A stretch of DNA of 44,582 nt from Dendronalium phyllosphericum CENA369 (GCF_016056275.1 NZ_JAECZA010000026.1:1-44582), one strand, 5' to 3'. Positions 1 to 9,470 are shown, counted from the stretch's first letter. The notes: generated from the sequence alone by a model not told the origin. A program made the numbers and translations.

Positions 1-65
1 TCATCCCCCACACCCCACACCCTGCACCTCTGCCCCTCTGCCTTGTACTTATAATTTCCAAACAA

Positions 66-1628
66 ATGAAAAATTATCGATATCAAGTTGGTGGCACGCT
101 AACTAGTGATGCTCCTAGCTATGTTGAACGTCAGGCAGATTTGGAACTTTACGAAGCCTTGAAGGAGGGAGAATTTTGCTATGTCCTTAGTTGCAGGCAA
201 ATGGGCAAATCTTCACTGTTAGTAAAAACTATGCATCGCTTGCAACAAGAAGGCTTTAGATGTGCCACTATTGATATGACTAATATCGGTAGTGAAAACA
301 TTTCTGTAGAACAGTGGTACAAAGGTGTCTTGGGTGACTTATGGTTAGGGTTTAAGTTGTTAGGAAAAGTTAATTTAAAAGCTTGGTGGCAGGAACAAAG
401 CGATATTTCTTTACTGCAAAAACTCAGTCGGTTTATTTCAGAAATACTATTAGTTCACTATCCTAACGAAAGACTTTTCATTTTTATAGATGAAATTGAT
501 AGTATCAAAAACCTTGGTTTTTCTGTTGATGACTTTTTTAGTTTGATTCGATATTGCTACAATCAACGAGCTATAGATCCAGAATATAATCGAATTACAT
601 TTGCAATTTTTGGGGTTGCAACACCAAGAGATTTAATTCAATATCAAAATCAAACTACGCCGTTTAATATTGGAAAATCCATAGAAATAAATGGCTTTAA
701 TTTTCAGGAAGCCCAGCCACTTGCGCACGGATTGGAAATAAATGGCATCAATCCCCAAAGAGTTCTTAAAGAGGTATTAGCTTGGACAGAAGGGCAACCT
801 TTTCTGACGCAAAAACTGTGCCGATTGATTGTAAGTTTAGCTGAAGATGATGTGAGTAAAAAGCTAAAAGTTCTCCCTGGTACAGAAACTTTTTGGATAG
901 AAAATGTGGTGCGATCGCAGATAATAGATAAATGGGAATCACAAGACGAACCTGAGCATTTAAGGACAGTTCGCGATCGCATCTTGAGAAACGAACAATA
1001 TGCTGGAAGATTGCTAGGAGTTTATCAGCAAATCCTCCAAGGCTTTGAAGTATCATACGATGATTCTCAAGAACAGGCAGAACTTTTGCTGTCTGGGCTA
1101 GTATGCAAAAAACAGGGTCTTCTCAAAGTTAAAAACTCGATTTATCAAGAAGTTTTTAACCTCGAATGGGTAGAAAATCAACTAGCTTACTTACGTCCTT
1201 ACTCCCAAACTTTCAATGCATGGATAGCCTCAAAACAAGAGGATAAATCTCGTCTATTGCGCGGACAAGCTTTAATTGATGCTCAAACTTGGACGCACGG
1301 CAAAAGCTTAAGCAACTTAGATTATCGCTTTTTAGCTGCTAGTGAAGAATTAGATCGAAAAGAAGTACAACAGGCATTGGAGGCAGAACGAGCCAAAGAA
1401 GTTGAAGCACGACTACAAGAACAACAAAAAAGGCAGGCTCAACAGAGAAAAGCAACTAGAATAGTCACACTGCTACTCTTAGGTATGACTATTAAATTAA
1501 TAATTTCTCTAGTGTGGGGAGTATCGCTTTTAAACAAGATTCGTGTCTTAGAAGCACAAGTAAATTGTACCCAAACAAAGCATCAAGACAAAATTAAGAA
1601 CGGCGAACAGGTCAGTAGGGGGAGATGA
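66..1628 (+). CDS. AAA-like (AAA_35) ATPase with single C-terminal membrane segment
   Basis: This 520-residue protein begins with the AAA-like NTPase module that is abundant in cyanobacteria (Pfam AAA_35). The P-loop is a degenerate Walker A, RQMGKSS at about residues 44-50, and Walker B is LFIFIDEID at about 137-145. A glutamate-rich, charged coiled-coil stretch follows at about 415-464, then one hydrophobic segment at about 466-490 and a short polar tail. It is a close paralogue of the 919-residue AAA-CHASE2 protein at 2888-5647: the first roughly 430 residues align throughout, but the CHASE2 sensor region is absent. It is therefore probably a membrane-anchored signalling or conflict-type ATPase without its sensor. 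The ATG start matches the paralogue's start, although no clear ribosome binding site precedes it. The physiological role is unknown. Confidence 0.8.
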   Translation: MKNYRYQVGGTLTSDAPSYVERQADLELYEALKEGEFCYVLSCRQMGKSSLLVKTMHRLQQEGFRCATIDMTNIGSENISVEQWYKGVLGDLWLGFKLLGKVNLKAWWQEQSDISLLQKLSRFISEILLVHYPNERLFIFIDEIDSIKNLGFSVDDFFSLIRYCYNQRAIDPEYNRITFAIFGVATPRDLIQYQNQTTPFNIGKSIEINGFNFQEAQPLAHGLEINGINPQRVLKEVLAWTEGQPFLTQKLCRLIVSLAEDDVSKKLKVLPGTETFWIENVVRSQIIDKWESQDEPEHLRTVRDRILRNEQYAGRLLGVYQQILQGFEVSYDDSQEQAELLLSGLVCKKQGLLKVKNSIYQEVFNLEWVENQLAYLRPYSQTFNAWIASKQEDKSRLLRGQALIDAQTWTHGKSLSNLDYRFLAASEELDRKEVQQALEAERAKEVEARLQEQQKRQAQQRKATRIVTLLLLGMTIKLIISLVWGVSLLNKIRVLEAQVNCTQTKHQDKIKNGEQVSRGR

Positions 1629-1710
1629 GGGAGCAGGGGAAGCAGAAATCGGATATTCGTATTAGATGCAAGAATTGGGTGCAGTTCTTTTTGGATATCC
1701 AAATATTAAA

Positions 1711-1743
1711 AATTACGAATTACGAACTACGAATTACGAATTA
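1711..1743. repeat. 7-bp short tandem repeat (STRR), AATTACG type
   Basis: About four and a half copies of a heptamer of the type AATTACG, with one variant copy, run up to and into the 3' end of the CYTH gene on the opposite strand. STRRs of this kind are typical of Nostocales genomes. Confidence 0.75.
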
Positions 1744-2216
1744 GGATCGCTTTGCCATTGTGAAAAAGGATTTTTCACTAAATTGCTGTTGAAATACTTG
1801 GGATTTTCAGAAACTTCTTTATCAATCCAGTCTGGCAGTTCAATGGATTGTTTTTCATCGGTAAGTTCGACTTCTGCTAATATCAATCCTTTGTTGACAC
1901 CATCGAACTCGTCTATTTCCCAAATTAAACCACCCCACTCTACTCTATATCTAATTTTTTCTATGAAAGGGCGATCGCACAATGTATTCAACATCTCTTG
2001 AGCATCTTCAATAGGTATAGGGTACTCAAACTCGGCTCTAGAATATTTAATACTTGGCCCTTTAATCGTTAAGTAACCCTGCTCATCTACTATGCGGATA
2101 CGTACAGTAGCTTCTTTTTGTGTATTAATGTATCCCTGACGATACACGCTACCTTTTGCAAGTTTTCTCCAGCCGTCTCCTTTGACTAAAAATTTACGCT
2201 CTATTTCTTTTGCCAT
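1734..2216 (-). CDS. CYTH domain protein, probable inorganic triphosphatase (TTM family)
   Basis: This 160-residue protein has the CYTH signature EIERKFLV at residues 4-11, that is the ExExK motif that binds metal and triphosphate in triphosphate tunnel metalloenzymes. Alternating charged beta strands follow, as in the eight-stranded tunnel fold: RIRIVDEQGYLTIK, then EFEYPIP, then an acidic strand near the end, LAEVELTDE. Its length fits the short bacterial TTM proteins, which mostly hydrolyse inorganic tripolyphosphate; thiamine triphosphatase activity is also possible. It is likely cytosolic. The last codons (QSDPNS and stop) lie in or beside an STRR, so the extreme C-terminus has probably been rewritten by the repeat. 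It is convergent with the AAA gene upstream. Confidence 0.85.
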   Translation of the reverse strand: MAKEIERKFLVKGDGWRKLAKGSVYRQGYINTQKEATVRIRIVDEQGYLTIKGPSIKYSRAEFEYPIPIEDAQEMLNTLCDRPFIEKIRYRVEWGGLIWEIDEFDGVNKGLILAEVELTDEKQSIELPDWIDKEVSENPKYFNSNLVKNPFSQWQSDPNS

Positions 2217-2643
2217 TTGTGGTTGTTTTTAGTTCTTGAGTTTCCTAACGATCTCTCTATGTATTGACAAATAACCAGTTTTATGAGTTTTATAAAATGC
2301 ACATACTCACTACAAGATTGTTAATGCTTTATAATTCTGCATTATTGTTTAACTTTTTATTATATTTAGCAATCTAACTTTAGATTTATCAGATTTTTCC
2401 CACTTTTCCTACTTTTCTTACTTTTTAATCATCTACTTTTCCTACTTTCTATTAAACTAATTAAGTAAATTTAAGTTTAAAGCTGTGTAAATGAAGTTTC
2501 GTTAAAACTAATTGACTTTTTAAAAATCGTCAAAAATATACAACGCAATATAAAAGTATATTTTTATACTTTTATATTGCGGAAGTTATTTCTTAGTTAA
2601 GAGAAGCTCATGGCACGTTTAAACAGATTCTTTCTTAGGAATA
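2217..2643. other. AT-rich intergenic region
   Basis: No gene is visible. The stretch is very AT-rich and carries several short repeats of the type CTACTTTTCCTACTTT near 2400-2450. A strong palindrome at 2544-2581 is listed separately. It must hold the divergent promoters of the CYTH gene (leftward) and the small secreted protein (rightward). Confidence 0.6.
2544..2581. promoter_or_regulatory. Perfect 17-bp inverted repeat with TTTT loop
   Basis: The arms at 2544-2560 (begins CGCAATATAAAAG) and 2565-2581 (ends TTTTATATTGCG) are perfectly complementary around a 4-nt TTTT loop. It lies about 60 bp upstream of the small secreted-protein gene at 2644. It could be an operator, a transcript hairpin or a relic of a mobile element; the sequence does not decide. 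Confidence 0.6.
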
Positions 2644-2862
2644 ATGAAAGCAAGTTTTCTTTTAAGACTGTTCGCGCTTTGTTCAATCCTAGAGTTTTTA
2701 CTAAACCTGAGTTTTGCTACTCCAGCTAAGTCTGAAATCAAAATTCAAAGCGTTACTTTACCTGAATGGGTAGTTTTTGATAAGGATTTTAACCCTCCAG
2801 GGCAAGGAGAACCAAAAGATAGTTCGGGTGCAGGTTCTCGCAGTAGATTTAAGTGTTCTTAA
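2644..2862 (+). CDS. Short secreted protein resembling a DUF928 N-terminus
   Basis: This 72-residue product starts with a clear signal peptide: Lys at position 3, a hydrophobic core at about 5-25, and cleavage likely after an Ala around 26-28. TTAGGA lies 3 bp before the ATG. The mature part contains FNPPGQGEPKDSSGAGSR, which resembles the proline/glycine-rich opening of the secreted cyanobacterial DUF928 family. It then stops just after a Cys, whereas DUF928 proteins run on for well over 100 further residues. I read it as a 3'-truncated DUF928 gene or a short family member; the family assignment is from memory of the motif and is tentative. Such genes are often found near CHASE2 genes, and one lies directly downstream, in opposite orientation. 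Confidence 0.45.
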   Translation: MKASFLLRLFALCSILEFLLNLSFATPAKSEIKIQSVTLPEWVVFDKDFNPPGQGEPKDSSGAGSRSRFKCS

Positions 2863-2887
2863 TTATAAAAGCTGATTCCACTTTGAA

Positions 2888-5647
2888 TTAATGAGAGTTA
2901 GATGCAATCTGTTCAATTAAAGTCAGATTTTCTTGGGTTTCTGCTTGCTTGAGATATTCAAGAGCTATTTGTGCGGCTGCCGGTTGTTTTTTGCTAATAG
3001 CAATTAATATCTCTACTGTTTGACAAAGTTGAATTTTTTCGGAATATTTATGAGTAATAATTGGTAGAGTCATCGCCGCAACTACAAGTCCGATCGCGGA
3101 AGGGACAATAGGAATCCACCAACCTTGTAAAAAGGCCAAGTAGGCAATTCCGAGCAATCCCCCCCCAGCACTTGCGATCGCTGTGATAATTGCTTTAGGC
3201 GACTTGAACTGCCAACTTAAAGCGGCTCCCACTCCAGACCAGAGAAAAATCCACAACCATTCAACTACTTCAGGCCAAACCTGTAGTGTTGGTCGTCCTT
3301 CTAGAGCTGCACTTAAAATCTGGCTGGTAATATTTGCATGGATTGTCACACCAGCCATTTGTTTGGGAGGGCCAAAAATTTGGCTGCTGTAGGGTGTTTG
3401 AAACATATCGTTAACGCTTTCAGCAATTGAACCAATGAAAACAATGCGATCGCGTAACTTTTCTGGGGGTATTCGATTGGCTAACAAATTTGCGATTGAG
3501 AAGGTCTGAAATTGCTGTTGAGTACCATGATAGTTGAGCAAAATTTGATAGCCGCCTGTATCTGCTTGGACATAGCCGCCATCATTAGGTTGAAAGGGAA
3601 CAAATACTGCTTTGCTCAACAGGATGCGATCGGGATTGTTGGGCAAAGATTTGGGGTTAATCTTAGCAGCTTCTAGATAGCGTAGCGCCAGTCGCAAGCC
3701 GAGATTGAGAGTTAATTCACCGTTTGGCTGTCGCACTGAAAGCAAGGCACGGCGTAGTTTTCCATCTCCATCTAAAACCTGATCGGCAAGACCCACTTGA
3801 TCTTGTTGGGCTAAAACTGGCGGCGGGGCAATTTGACTTCCTGCTACCTTTTCAATACCAATCAAATTAGGAGTAGTTTTAAACTGTTTGACTAATTCTT
3901 GATAACCAGGTTCTACAGGCACATCCCGATATAAATCTAGCCCAATTGCTCTGGGTTTATAACTTTTTAAAACCTGAATAGTTCGAGCTAAAATCCGATC
4001 TGAGAGTGGATACTGACCAATTTTTTGAATGTCTGGCTCGTCAATCGTGATAATTGTAATGCGAGGGTCAATTTTTGCTGGCGGACGAGCCTGAAAAAAG
4101 CCATCTAACATCGTCCACTCCATACTCTGTAGTAGTCCAGTAAAACGCAATAGAATAGCTAAACTGGTAACTCCTGTGGCAATGCTTCCAATCCAATGTT
4201 TGCCCAAACGCAGTTTTTGAGCGTTACGTTTAGCACTTTTACGTGCGTCTGCCAAGATTTTATTTGCTTGTTTGGCAGCTAAAATAGCAAATTCTGCTTT
4301 TTCGCGTTCGATTTGTCTTGCCTGTTTTTCTATGGCTAAATCGCGTTCAATTTTGCGTTTTGCAAGCTCCTGACTAGCAGCTAAAAATCGATAATCTGAG
4401 TCACTGAGTCTTTGATTTTTTGACCAAGTTAGTGCTGCCTGTAACGCTGTTCCCGTTAAAAGTTGTGATTCGTCTTGTTCTTGAGAAATTATCCAAGCAC
4501 TGAAATATTGCGCGTAAGGACGCAGTTTTCCCATTTGCTTGACAACCCATTCTGAGCTAAATACTGCTTGATAAATCCGATTTTTGACTTTTAAATATCC
4601 TTGCTGTTTGATTACTAAACCTGACAGCAGCAGTTCCATTTGTTCTTGAGAATCATCAGTTGGGACATCTTCCAAAGCGAGAATCTGCTGATATATTCCC
4701 AGTATGCGCCCTGCAATTTGCCCGTTACTCAAGAGGCGATCGCGAATTGTCCGCAAATGCTCCGGCTCATCTTGAGATTCCCATTTTTGGATAATGCGAG
4801 AATTCACAAGACTTTCTATCCAAAATGCCTCTGTGCCAGGGGGAATTGTTAGTTTTCCACTGACTGTATCTTGACTAGAATTTACTATCAACTGACAAAG
4901 TTTTTGCGTCAGAAACGGCTGTCCTCCCGTCCATGCTAAAATTTCTTTGAGGATTGCCTGAGTATTATTTTCTTGAAATGTTAATCCTTTAGCCAATGGC
5001 TGAACTTCTTTTAAGCTAAAACCATGTAATTCTATTGCTTTCCCAATATTAAATGGAGTGCGATTAGGATCTCTAATTAACTCTGATGGTGTTGTCACAC
5101 CCAAAATCACAAACGTAATGCGGTTATATTCTGGATCGATTGCTCTGTGGTTATAGCAAAACCGCAGTACGGCAAAAAAGTCATCAACAGCAAAATCTAA
5201 ACTTTTAATACTATCAACTTCATCAATGAAGATAAAAATTCTTTTACTAGGAAGTTGAACCAGTAACACTTCCGAAATAAACCTAATTAATCTCTGGGGT
5301 AAAGGAATATCATCTTGCTCTTGCCACCAAGCTTTCAGATTTAACTTACCCAACAATTTTAGACCTAACCATAACTCCCCCACTACGCCCTTGTACCATT
5401 GTTGTGGCGTAATATTTTCACAGCCAATATTAGTCATATCGACAGTAGTACATATAAACCCTTCTTGTTGGAGACGATGCCGAGTTCTGACTAGCAGCGA
5501 AGACTTACCCATTTGCCGGGAGTTGAGGACATAACAAAATTCACCAGCTTTGAGCGCTTCATATAGTTGCGCGTCAGCCTGTCGCTCTACATAGCTAGGA
5601 GCATCAATGGTTAGACTACCGCCAACTTGATATCTATATTGGATCAT
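2888..5647 (-). CDS. AAA-like (AAA_35) ATPase fused to CHASE2 sensor domain
   Basis: This 919-residue fusion has an AAA_35 NTPase module at about 1-425 ([10 protein letters not shown]-loop at 42-50, IFIFIDEVD Walker B near 137-145) and an Ala/Lys/Glu-rich coiled coil at about 430-480. A first transmembrane helix follows at about 485-505, then an extracytoplasmic CHASE2 domain at about 510-790, and three C-terminal helices in roughly 798-865. The CHASE2 hallmarks visible are [23 protein letters not shown] and [20 protein letters not shown]2 is an uncharacterised periplasmic ligand-sensing domain usually attached to kinases, cyclases or adenylate-type outputs; here the apparent output is the N-terminal ATPase. 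A roughly 55-residue cytoplasmic tail follows the last helix. The ATG start aligns with the paralogue at 66. The ligand and target are unknown. Confidence 0.85.
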   Translation of the reverse strand: MIQYRYQVGGSLTIDAPSYVERQADAQLYEALKAGEFCYVLNSRQMGKSSLLVRTRHRLQQEGFICTTVDMTNIGCENITPQQWYKGVVGELWLGLKLLGKLNLKAWWQEQDDIPLPQRLIRFISEVLLVQLPSKRIFIFIDEVDSIKSLDFAVDDFFAVLRFCYNHRAIDPEYNRITFVILGVTTPSELIRDPNRTPFNIGKAIELHGFSLKEVQPLAKGLTFQENNTQAILKEILAWTGGQPFLTQKLCQLIVNSSQDTVSGKLTIPPGTEAFWIESLVNSRIIQKWESQDEPEHLRTIRDRLLSNGQIAGRILGIYQQILALEDVPTDDSQEQMELLLSGLVIKQQGYLKVKNRIYQAVFSSEWVVKQMGKLRPYAQYFSAWIISQEQDESQLLTGTALQAALTWSKNQRLSDSDYRFLAASQELAKRKIERDLAIEKQARQIEREKAEFAILAAKQANKILADARKSAKRNAQKLRLGKHWIGSIATGVTSLAILLRFTGLLQSMEWTMLDGFFQARPPAKIDPRITIITIDEPDIQKIGQYPLSDRILARTIQVLKSYKPRAIGLDLYRDVPVEPGYQELVKQFKTTPNLIGIEKVAGSQIAPPPVLAQQDQVGLADQVLDGDGKLRRALLSVRQPNGELTLNLGLRLALRYLEAAKINPKSLPNNPDRILLSKAVFVPFQPNDGGYVQADTGGYQILLNYHGTQQQFQTFSIANLLANRIPPEKLRDRIVFIGSIAESVNDMFQTPYSSQIFGPPKQMAGVTIHANITSQILSAALEGRPTLQVWPEVVEWLWIFLWSGVGAALSWQFKSPKAIITAIASAGGGLLGIAYLAFLQGWWIPIVPSAIGLVVAAMTLPIITHKYSEKIQLCQTVEILIAISKKQPAAAQIALEYLKQAETQENLTLIEQIASNSH

Positions 5648-6236
5648 CTCGGAACCTAAGAATAAATTTAAATAGCTGTACTTAGTAATAATGGATAAAA
5701 ATACTTATTTACATAAGAATAGAATAATTATAATACCGCACATTGCAGAGATTTTCACAAAACAAGTGTGTTTATTAGTACATTTTCGCTTAAGTAAATT
5801 AATTTTTGTTATTTGGAAAGCAAAAGTGAGGAAACCATGACCGACTTCTAAGCTAATGGGCATTCAAGCTGAATCACAGGCTTGAAAAGGTGAAACCTTT
5901 GCCTAGAAAGGGTACAGGGGAAAGGCCAAGCCTGGGAAAAAGAAAATAAATAACTAACTCCTGACCAAGCCCCGTTGGGGCGGGGTGCAGGGTATGGGGT
6001 GTGGGGTGTAGGGGAAGAGATAGCCTCAACCACCCTTGGCATACAATACTAAGCTTTTAAGGCAATTGCATGGGTTGGGGCTTGAACCCTTACCAATGCC
6101 GTCTTCACTACACCCAACACCCTACCCCCTGTTTTTGACTCAGCAATCAGCACTTTTCAGTTATGTAAACATAATTACTTACATTAGTTATTGTGAATGC
6201 AGCGTACTCCGAAAGAGTACGCATCTGCTGTCTAGC
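5648..6236. other. Noncoding intergenic region with low-complexity repeats and a hairpin
   Basis: No credible gene is present; the short open frames come from low-complexity sequence. The first 170 bp are AT-rich and should hold the promoter of the leftward AAA-CHASE2 gene. Positions 5940-6140 carry G/C-skewed low-complexity blocks (CCCCGTTGGGG near 5970, and repeats of the type GGTGTGGGGTGTAGG). A hairpin with 8-bp arms GCGTACTC / GAGTACGC lies at 6202-6222, just past the stop of the lyase gene. It lacks a T-tract on the lyase strand, so it is more likely a dispersed repeat than a terminator. Confidence 0.6.
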
Positions 6237-7436
6237 TTAAAAAGTTTCATTACCCGTAGGCTCTTGGTAGGCTCGATCTGGCTTACTATGGCGATAGCCA
6301 GCGACAATTGGATAAACTAAACTGCGTATCCGATTGAGCGCGCCAACTGGACGATGAACGGCTAGACCGTTCCAGGGGAAAAATTGCAGATTTTCAGCAA
6401 AATTGAATTGTTTTTCCGAATCAATAAACTGATGTTTAACAGTGAGACGACCGACTGTAAAAAAAGGTGATTCGCTTTCTTGCCAGACAATTGTGGCATC
6501 ATCTATAGACATATTTGGATTGGTTTGAAATTGAATACCAAAATCCCAAGAGTACTGTGCATCAGGTTTGGCCAGAGATTGAATTAATTCTTGTCGATAG
6601 TAATTGTCTGGTTGATTGCTATCTAGACCAAGGGTTTTAGCGCGATCGCTAAAGGGAAATTTCGGAATTTCTGGTCTAGACTGGAAAGGAATTGTATTGT
6701 GTGGCGCTTGCGGCGAAACCGGAGTAAAGGCATATTTAACCACCGCCGGATATTCAACTGGAACCACACCAGTTTGCGAGGCCTCAAAATCGGGGTTGAG
6801 ACCGAAAGCAGAGGCGGAACCACTCCAATATCGTTCGGTCAGCAAACTTTTGGGAGTGGGTGCCGTAATTTTATTTAACGCCAAAAACTGCAAAGGATGT
6901 AGGAGTAACCACTTGAGCGCTGCTTTTTCTGATTCCACGACAGCACTAAAAAAGCCGTAGTAGTCGCGGATGGTTTTGATAAAAAATATCTCTGCGTTTT
7001 GGGTAATAATATCTTGAGTTTTCGACTCATGGCTTTGGGCTAGCCGTTCCCCTTCCACGCCGATTACTTTCACTGCCATTGAGCGCGTGTCTGAGACATA
7101 ATCATTTTCTACTTTGGTACGTCCATTGGCAAATCGCAGCCAAACAGGATATTGTTTGGGTTTTGCAAGCAAGCCTTGCTTAATGGAAATGGCATTGAGT
7201 TGTGCAGCAGTCAAGGAAGCGCGTTTGCTTAATTCGCTTTTAATTGCCTGCTCATCAATGTCGAAGATATCGAGTGTTGCTTTCACACTACCGTGAGTTT
7301 TGGCATGGGTATCTCGCAGTGCCTGTTCTGTATTTTTAAAGAGATTATCCATACGCTCCTTGGCAAGTGTAACCAAGCGATCGTAGTATTGACGTTCATC
7401 CTGTTCGGGATATTCTGTAAATAATTTTTTGCTCAT
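6237..7436 (-). CDS. Catalase-related heme protein, probable fatty-acid 10-hydroperoxide lyase
   Basis: This 399-residue protein is shorter than true catalases (about 480 or more) and belongs to the catalase-related family that includes coral allene oxide synthase. The distal heme pair reads Thr47-His48 (KTHGSVKA); coral allene oxide synthase also has Thr there, where catalases have Val, and that Thr is known to suppress catalase activity. The distal Asn is probably Asn147 (TQNAEIFFI). The proximal heme tyrosine is Tyr375 in an RxxxY motif (R371, SLVYP). It lies 79 bp downstream of the cyclooxygenase-like gene on the same strand. In Nostoc punctiforme a catalase-related protein beside a cyclooxygenase relative was shown to cleave linoleate 10S-hydroperoxide to 10-oxo-decenoic acid plus C8 alcohols (1-octen-3-ol, 2-octenol). 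I infer the same activity here from family and context; allene oxide synthase or another hydroperoxide activity is the alternative. Confidence 0.8.
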   Translation of the reverse strand: MSKKLFTEYPEQDERQYYDRLVTLAKERMDNLFKNTEQALRDTHAKTHGSVKATLDIFDIDEQAIKSELSKRASLTAAQLNAISIKQGLLAKPKQYPVWLRFANGRTKVENDYVSDTRSMAVKVIGVEGERLAQSHESKTQDIITQNAEIFFIKTIRDYYGFFSAVVESEKAALKWLLLHPLQFLALNKITAPTPKSLLTERYWSGSASAFGLNPDFEASQTGVVPVEYPAVVKYAFTPVSPQAPHNTIPFQSRPEIPKFPFSDRAKTLGLDSNQPDNYYRQELIQSLAKPDAQYSWDFGIQFQTNPNMSIDDATIVWQESESPFFTVGRLTVKHQFIDSEKQFNFAENLQFFPWNGLAVHRPVGALNRIRSLVYPIVAGYRHSKPDRAYQEPTGNETF

Positions 7437-7462
7437 AGCGACTTGGGGTAATTTATAATTCG

Positions 7463-7495
7463 TAATTCGTAATTAAAATATTTAATTACGAATTA
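7463..7495. repeat. 13-bp inverted repeat in the dioxygenase-lyase intergenic gap (AATTCGT STRR)
   Basis: STRR-like heptamers (AATTCGT and its complement) form perfect 13-bp arms at 7463-7475 and 7483-7495 around a 7-nt loop. It falls between the two oxylipin genes and could form an RNA hairpin in a joint transcript, able to set the relative amounts of the two messages. No T-tract makes it an obvious terminator. Confidence 0.6.
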
Positions 7496-7515
7496 CTTTT
7501 TAGTTGGTTATTGAT

Positions 7516-9159
7516 TTATGAAACTGGTTGCCAATTCTGGTTATAGAATGAAACTCGATAATTTTTGCTTTGAGGAATGTTGCGATGCAGCAAATCTGAG
7601 AGAGTCTTGGTATTATGAATTTCTTCCCAACCCACGGGTGAAAATGTTTCGGGATTGAAAATATGTTCGGCTAACAGAGGATTAGTGAGAGCTTGAGAAA
7701 AGGCATCAATTCCTATTAGCCGTCCTACTAATGGGGGTAAAGCAGAATTTGGTCGCAAATCTTCTGCATAAAGTCCAACATAAAACTCAATATTATCTAC
7801 ATGGTTATACAATCGCTTGAGTTCTGCTTGAACTCTCTCATTACTACTAATTTGGTTAAAATCAGTTACCCGTGGATACTTACACATCTCACGATAGTCG
7901 TTATAGCTTCTGACTTTGGCTGCGCGACCTAAACGAATACTAGCTAACTCTGTTGGTATCAAAAAATTAGACGTATTAAATAAACTTAATTCTGCTGCGG
8001 GTTGCGAACAAGTCTCCTCAAATAATGCTCCCAAACCCTTATTAATAATCATGTCACTGTTCCACATAGTATCTTGTACGGGAACTTGCCGACCATCATA
8101 ATTTATAGTATCGGGCAACATACTATGCCAACGATAAACTAAAGTAAACTCTACCGACATCCAGTTTTGGCGATACCATTTTTCATTGGTAAATGCGAGG
8201 GGATCGGTAAAGAATTTGAAGTTATAAGGAGTAATGTGGTTAATATATTCTTCTAGTACAATTTTTAGTAGCTCGACCATGACAATATTTCTGGCTGTGT
8301 GGTAAAGCCTTTCATCATCCCAAGTCGGATAATTCTTAGCCAAGAGGTCGCATACGCGATTATGTTCTCTTAAGGTAAGAATATTCAACATCACATAGCC
8401 AATTTGCACATTTGCTCGTTCTATTTCTAACCCCATCGCAAATAATTTTTGTCTCTTTTCTGGCGGAAAAGTATCTGCTTTGGGAAGAAACTCATCAGTG
8501 TAAACATGAAGCATTCCTTCAAATTCTTTCTTGGGTTGTCCGTTTTCGTCATAGTAAAACGGTGGATATTCTTCCCCATTCAGAATTTGACTTTTGAGCT
8601 TGCCTCCTTGATATGCTCTCAGCAGATGAGTAATTTTTTGATTTAAACCATAGACACTAGATAAATCGATTTGATGGTTAGAATTATTTTTGCGTGGTTC
8701 GTGGCGGTCTGTTCGCAAAAAACTATCAGTAAACCATTGAACAAAGTAGGGAAAAAGTAAAGTAGATTTAGGTGAATATTTAGTTTCTCCTGGTTTCTGA
8801 TACAGAATTGCTAAATTTTCAACAGGAGGCAGGTTGTTTTCAAACTTTTCCGCTGGGGTTAAGTTAATTCCTATATAGTTAGTATTAGTTAAGGGTTTCC
8901 AATCAAGAGGTGGTAAATGGAGTCCAGAATAGCTGCGATCGCTTAACGATTCCCAAGAAGTATAGGGAGACATTGTACTAAACGGATAAGGCCGAGTAGG
9001 AACTTTATAAACAGCATTGTTTATCAGAGTTTTGTTAACTATTTTGGCTAGACCTGGATTACTTTGAATAAAATTCCAAACTGGTTTAAATTTAGTTAAA
9101 GCGAAAGTTTCAAGCTTATTTCTCAATCCATCTTTTGATGTATCTCTTTTTGAAGCCAT
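7516..9159 (-). CDS. Cyclooxygenase-like fatty-acid heme dioxygenase (linoleate 10S-dioxygenase type)
   Basis: This 547-residue member of the animal-heme-peroxidase superfamily follows the prostaglandin H synthase pattern. LREHNRVCDLL (263-273) matches the cyclooxygenase LREHNRVCD block. VYRWHSMLPD (341-350) corresponds to the cyclooxygenase segment with the catalytic tyrosyl radical and proximal heme His, giving Tyr342 and His345. The distal region FVQWFTDSFLRTD (139-151) aligns with cyclooxygenase FAQHFTHQFFKTD, so the distal His falls on Asp145. No signal peptide or EGF domain is present. The relative in Nostoc punctiforme makes 10S-hydroperoxides from oleic and linoleic acid, and the lyase gene downstream fits that pathway. 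The ATG start has AAGG 11 bp upstream. Substrate and regiospecificity here are inferred. Other heme-dioxygenase specificities remain possible. Confidence 0.85.
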   Translation of the reverse strand: MASKRDTSKDGLRNKLETFALTKFKPVWNFIQSNPGLAKIVNKTLINNAVYKVPTRPYPFSTMSPYTSWESLSDRSYSGLHLPPLDWKPLTNTNYIGINLTPAEKFENNLPPVENLAILYQKPGETKYSPKSTLLFPYFVQWFTDSFLRTDRHEPRKNNSNHQIDLSSVYGLNQKITHLLRAYQGGKLKSQILNGEEYPPFYYDENGQPKKEFEGMLHVYTDEFLPKADTFPPEKRQKLFAMGLEIERANVQIGYVMLNILTLREHNRVCDLLAKNYPTWDDERLYHTARNIVMVELLKIVLEEYINHITPYNFKFFTDPLAFTNEKWYRQNWMSVEFTLVYRWHSMLPDTINYDGRQVPVQDTMWNSDMIINKGLGALFEETCSQPAAELSLFNTSNFLIPTELASIRLGRAAKVRSYNDYREMCKYPRVTDFNQISSNERVQAELKRLYNHVDNIEFYVGLYAEDLRPNSALPPLVGRLIGIDAFSQALTNPLLAEHIFNPETFSPVGWEEIHNTKTLSDLLHRNIPQSKNYRVSFYNQNWQPVS

Positions 9160-9313
9160 AACTGTTTTTACCTTTTTTGCTTCAAGTTCTGTATTCTATC
9201 TAGCTAATTTTTTGAAGAAAAATAAATTTTCCTAAAAAATCGCTCGGATTAAGAACAAGATTTTACCTCCCTTTTCTAGGAGGATATCTCTTGAGTCAAA
9301 AAAGTTAACCCTC

Positions 9314-9450
9314 ATATCATGTCGGGCTAATTACTTATCAAAAAAATTCTCCGCGTCCCCGCGTCTCCCGAAGTTCAGATCGCCGGAAGTCGGCGCTCCG
9401 ACTTCTCTCAGTGTCAGTCTTAATGATAAGTCTTTCACCGAACACGATAT
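9314..9450. repeat. MITE-like element, ATATCRTGT family (copy 1)
   Basis: The imperfect terminal inverted repeats begin ATATCATGTCGG on the left and ATATCGTGTTCGG on the reverse complement of the right end, both continuing into ACTTAT. The centre has GC-rich CTCCGCGTCCCCGCGTC and a hairpin CGGAAGTCGGCGCTCCGACTT. Related copies lie at 32706-32807 and 39661-39732. Confidence 0.55.
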
Positions 9451-9470
9451 TAGTCATCAATCAACTATTA

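Noticed and set aside
704-1056. Two antisense open frames inside the first AAA gene
   Set aside because: They lie opposite a well-supported gene, have no recognisable domain and no ribosome binding site.
6060-6085. A GGCTTGAACCC stretch resembling a tRNA T-arm
   Set aside because: No matching acceptor, D or anticodon stems can be formed around it.
6202-6222. Hairpin after the lyase gene as a terminator
   Set aside because: No T-tract follows on the gene strand; it resembles a dispersed repeat.
5848-6320. Small open frames on both strands between the CHASE2 and lyase genes
   Set aside because: Translations are Pro/His/Thr-rich low complexity from repetitive DNA.
6616-7296. Plus-strand open frames opposite the lyase gene
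   Set aside because: Shadow frames of a gene with clear catalase-family motifs.
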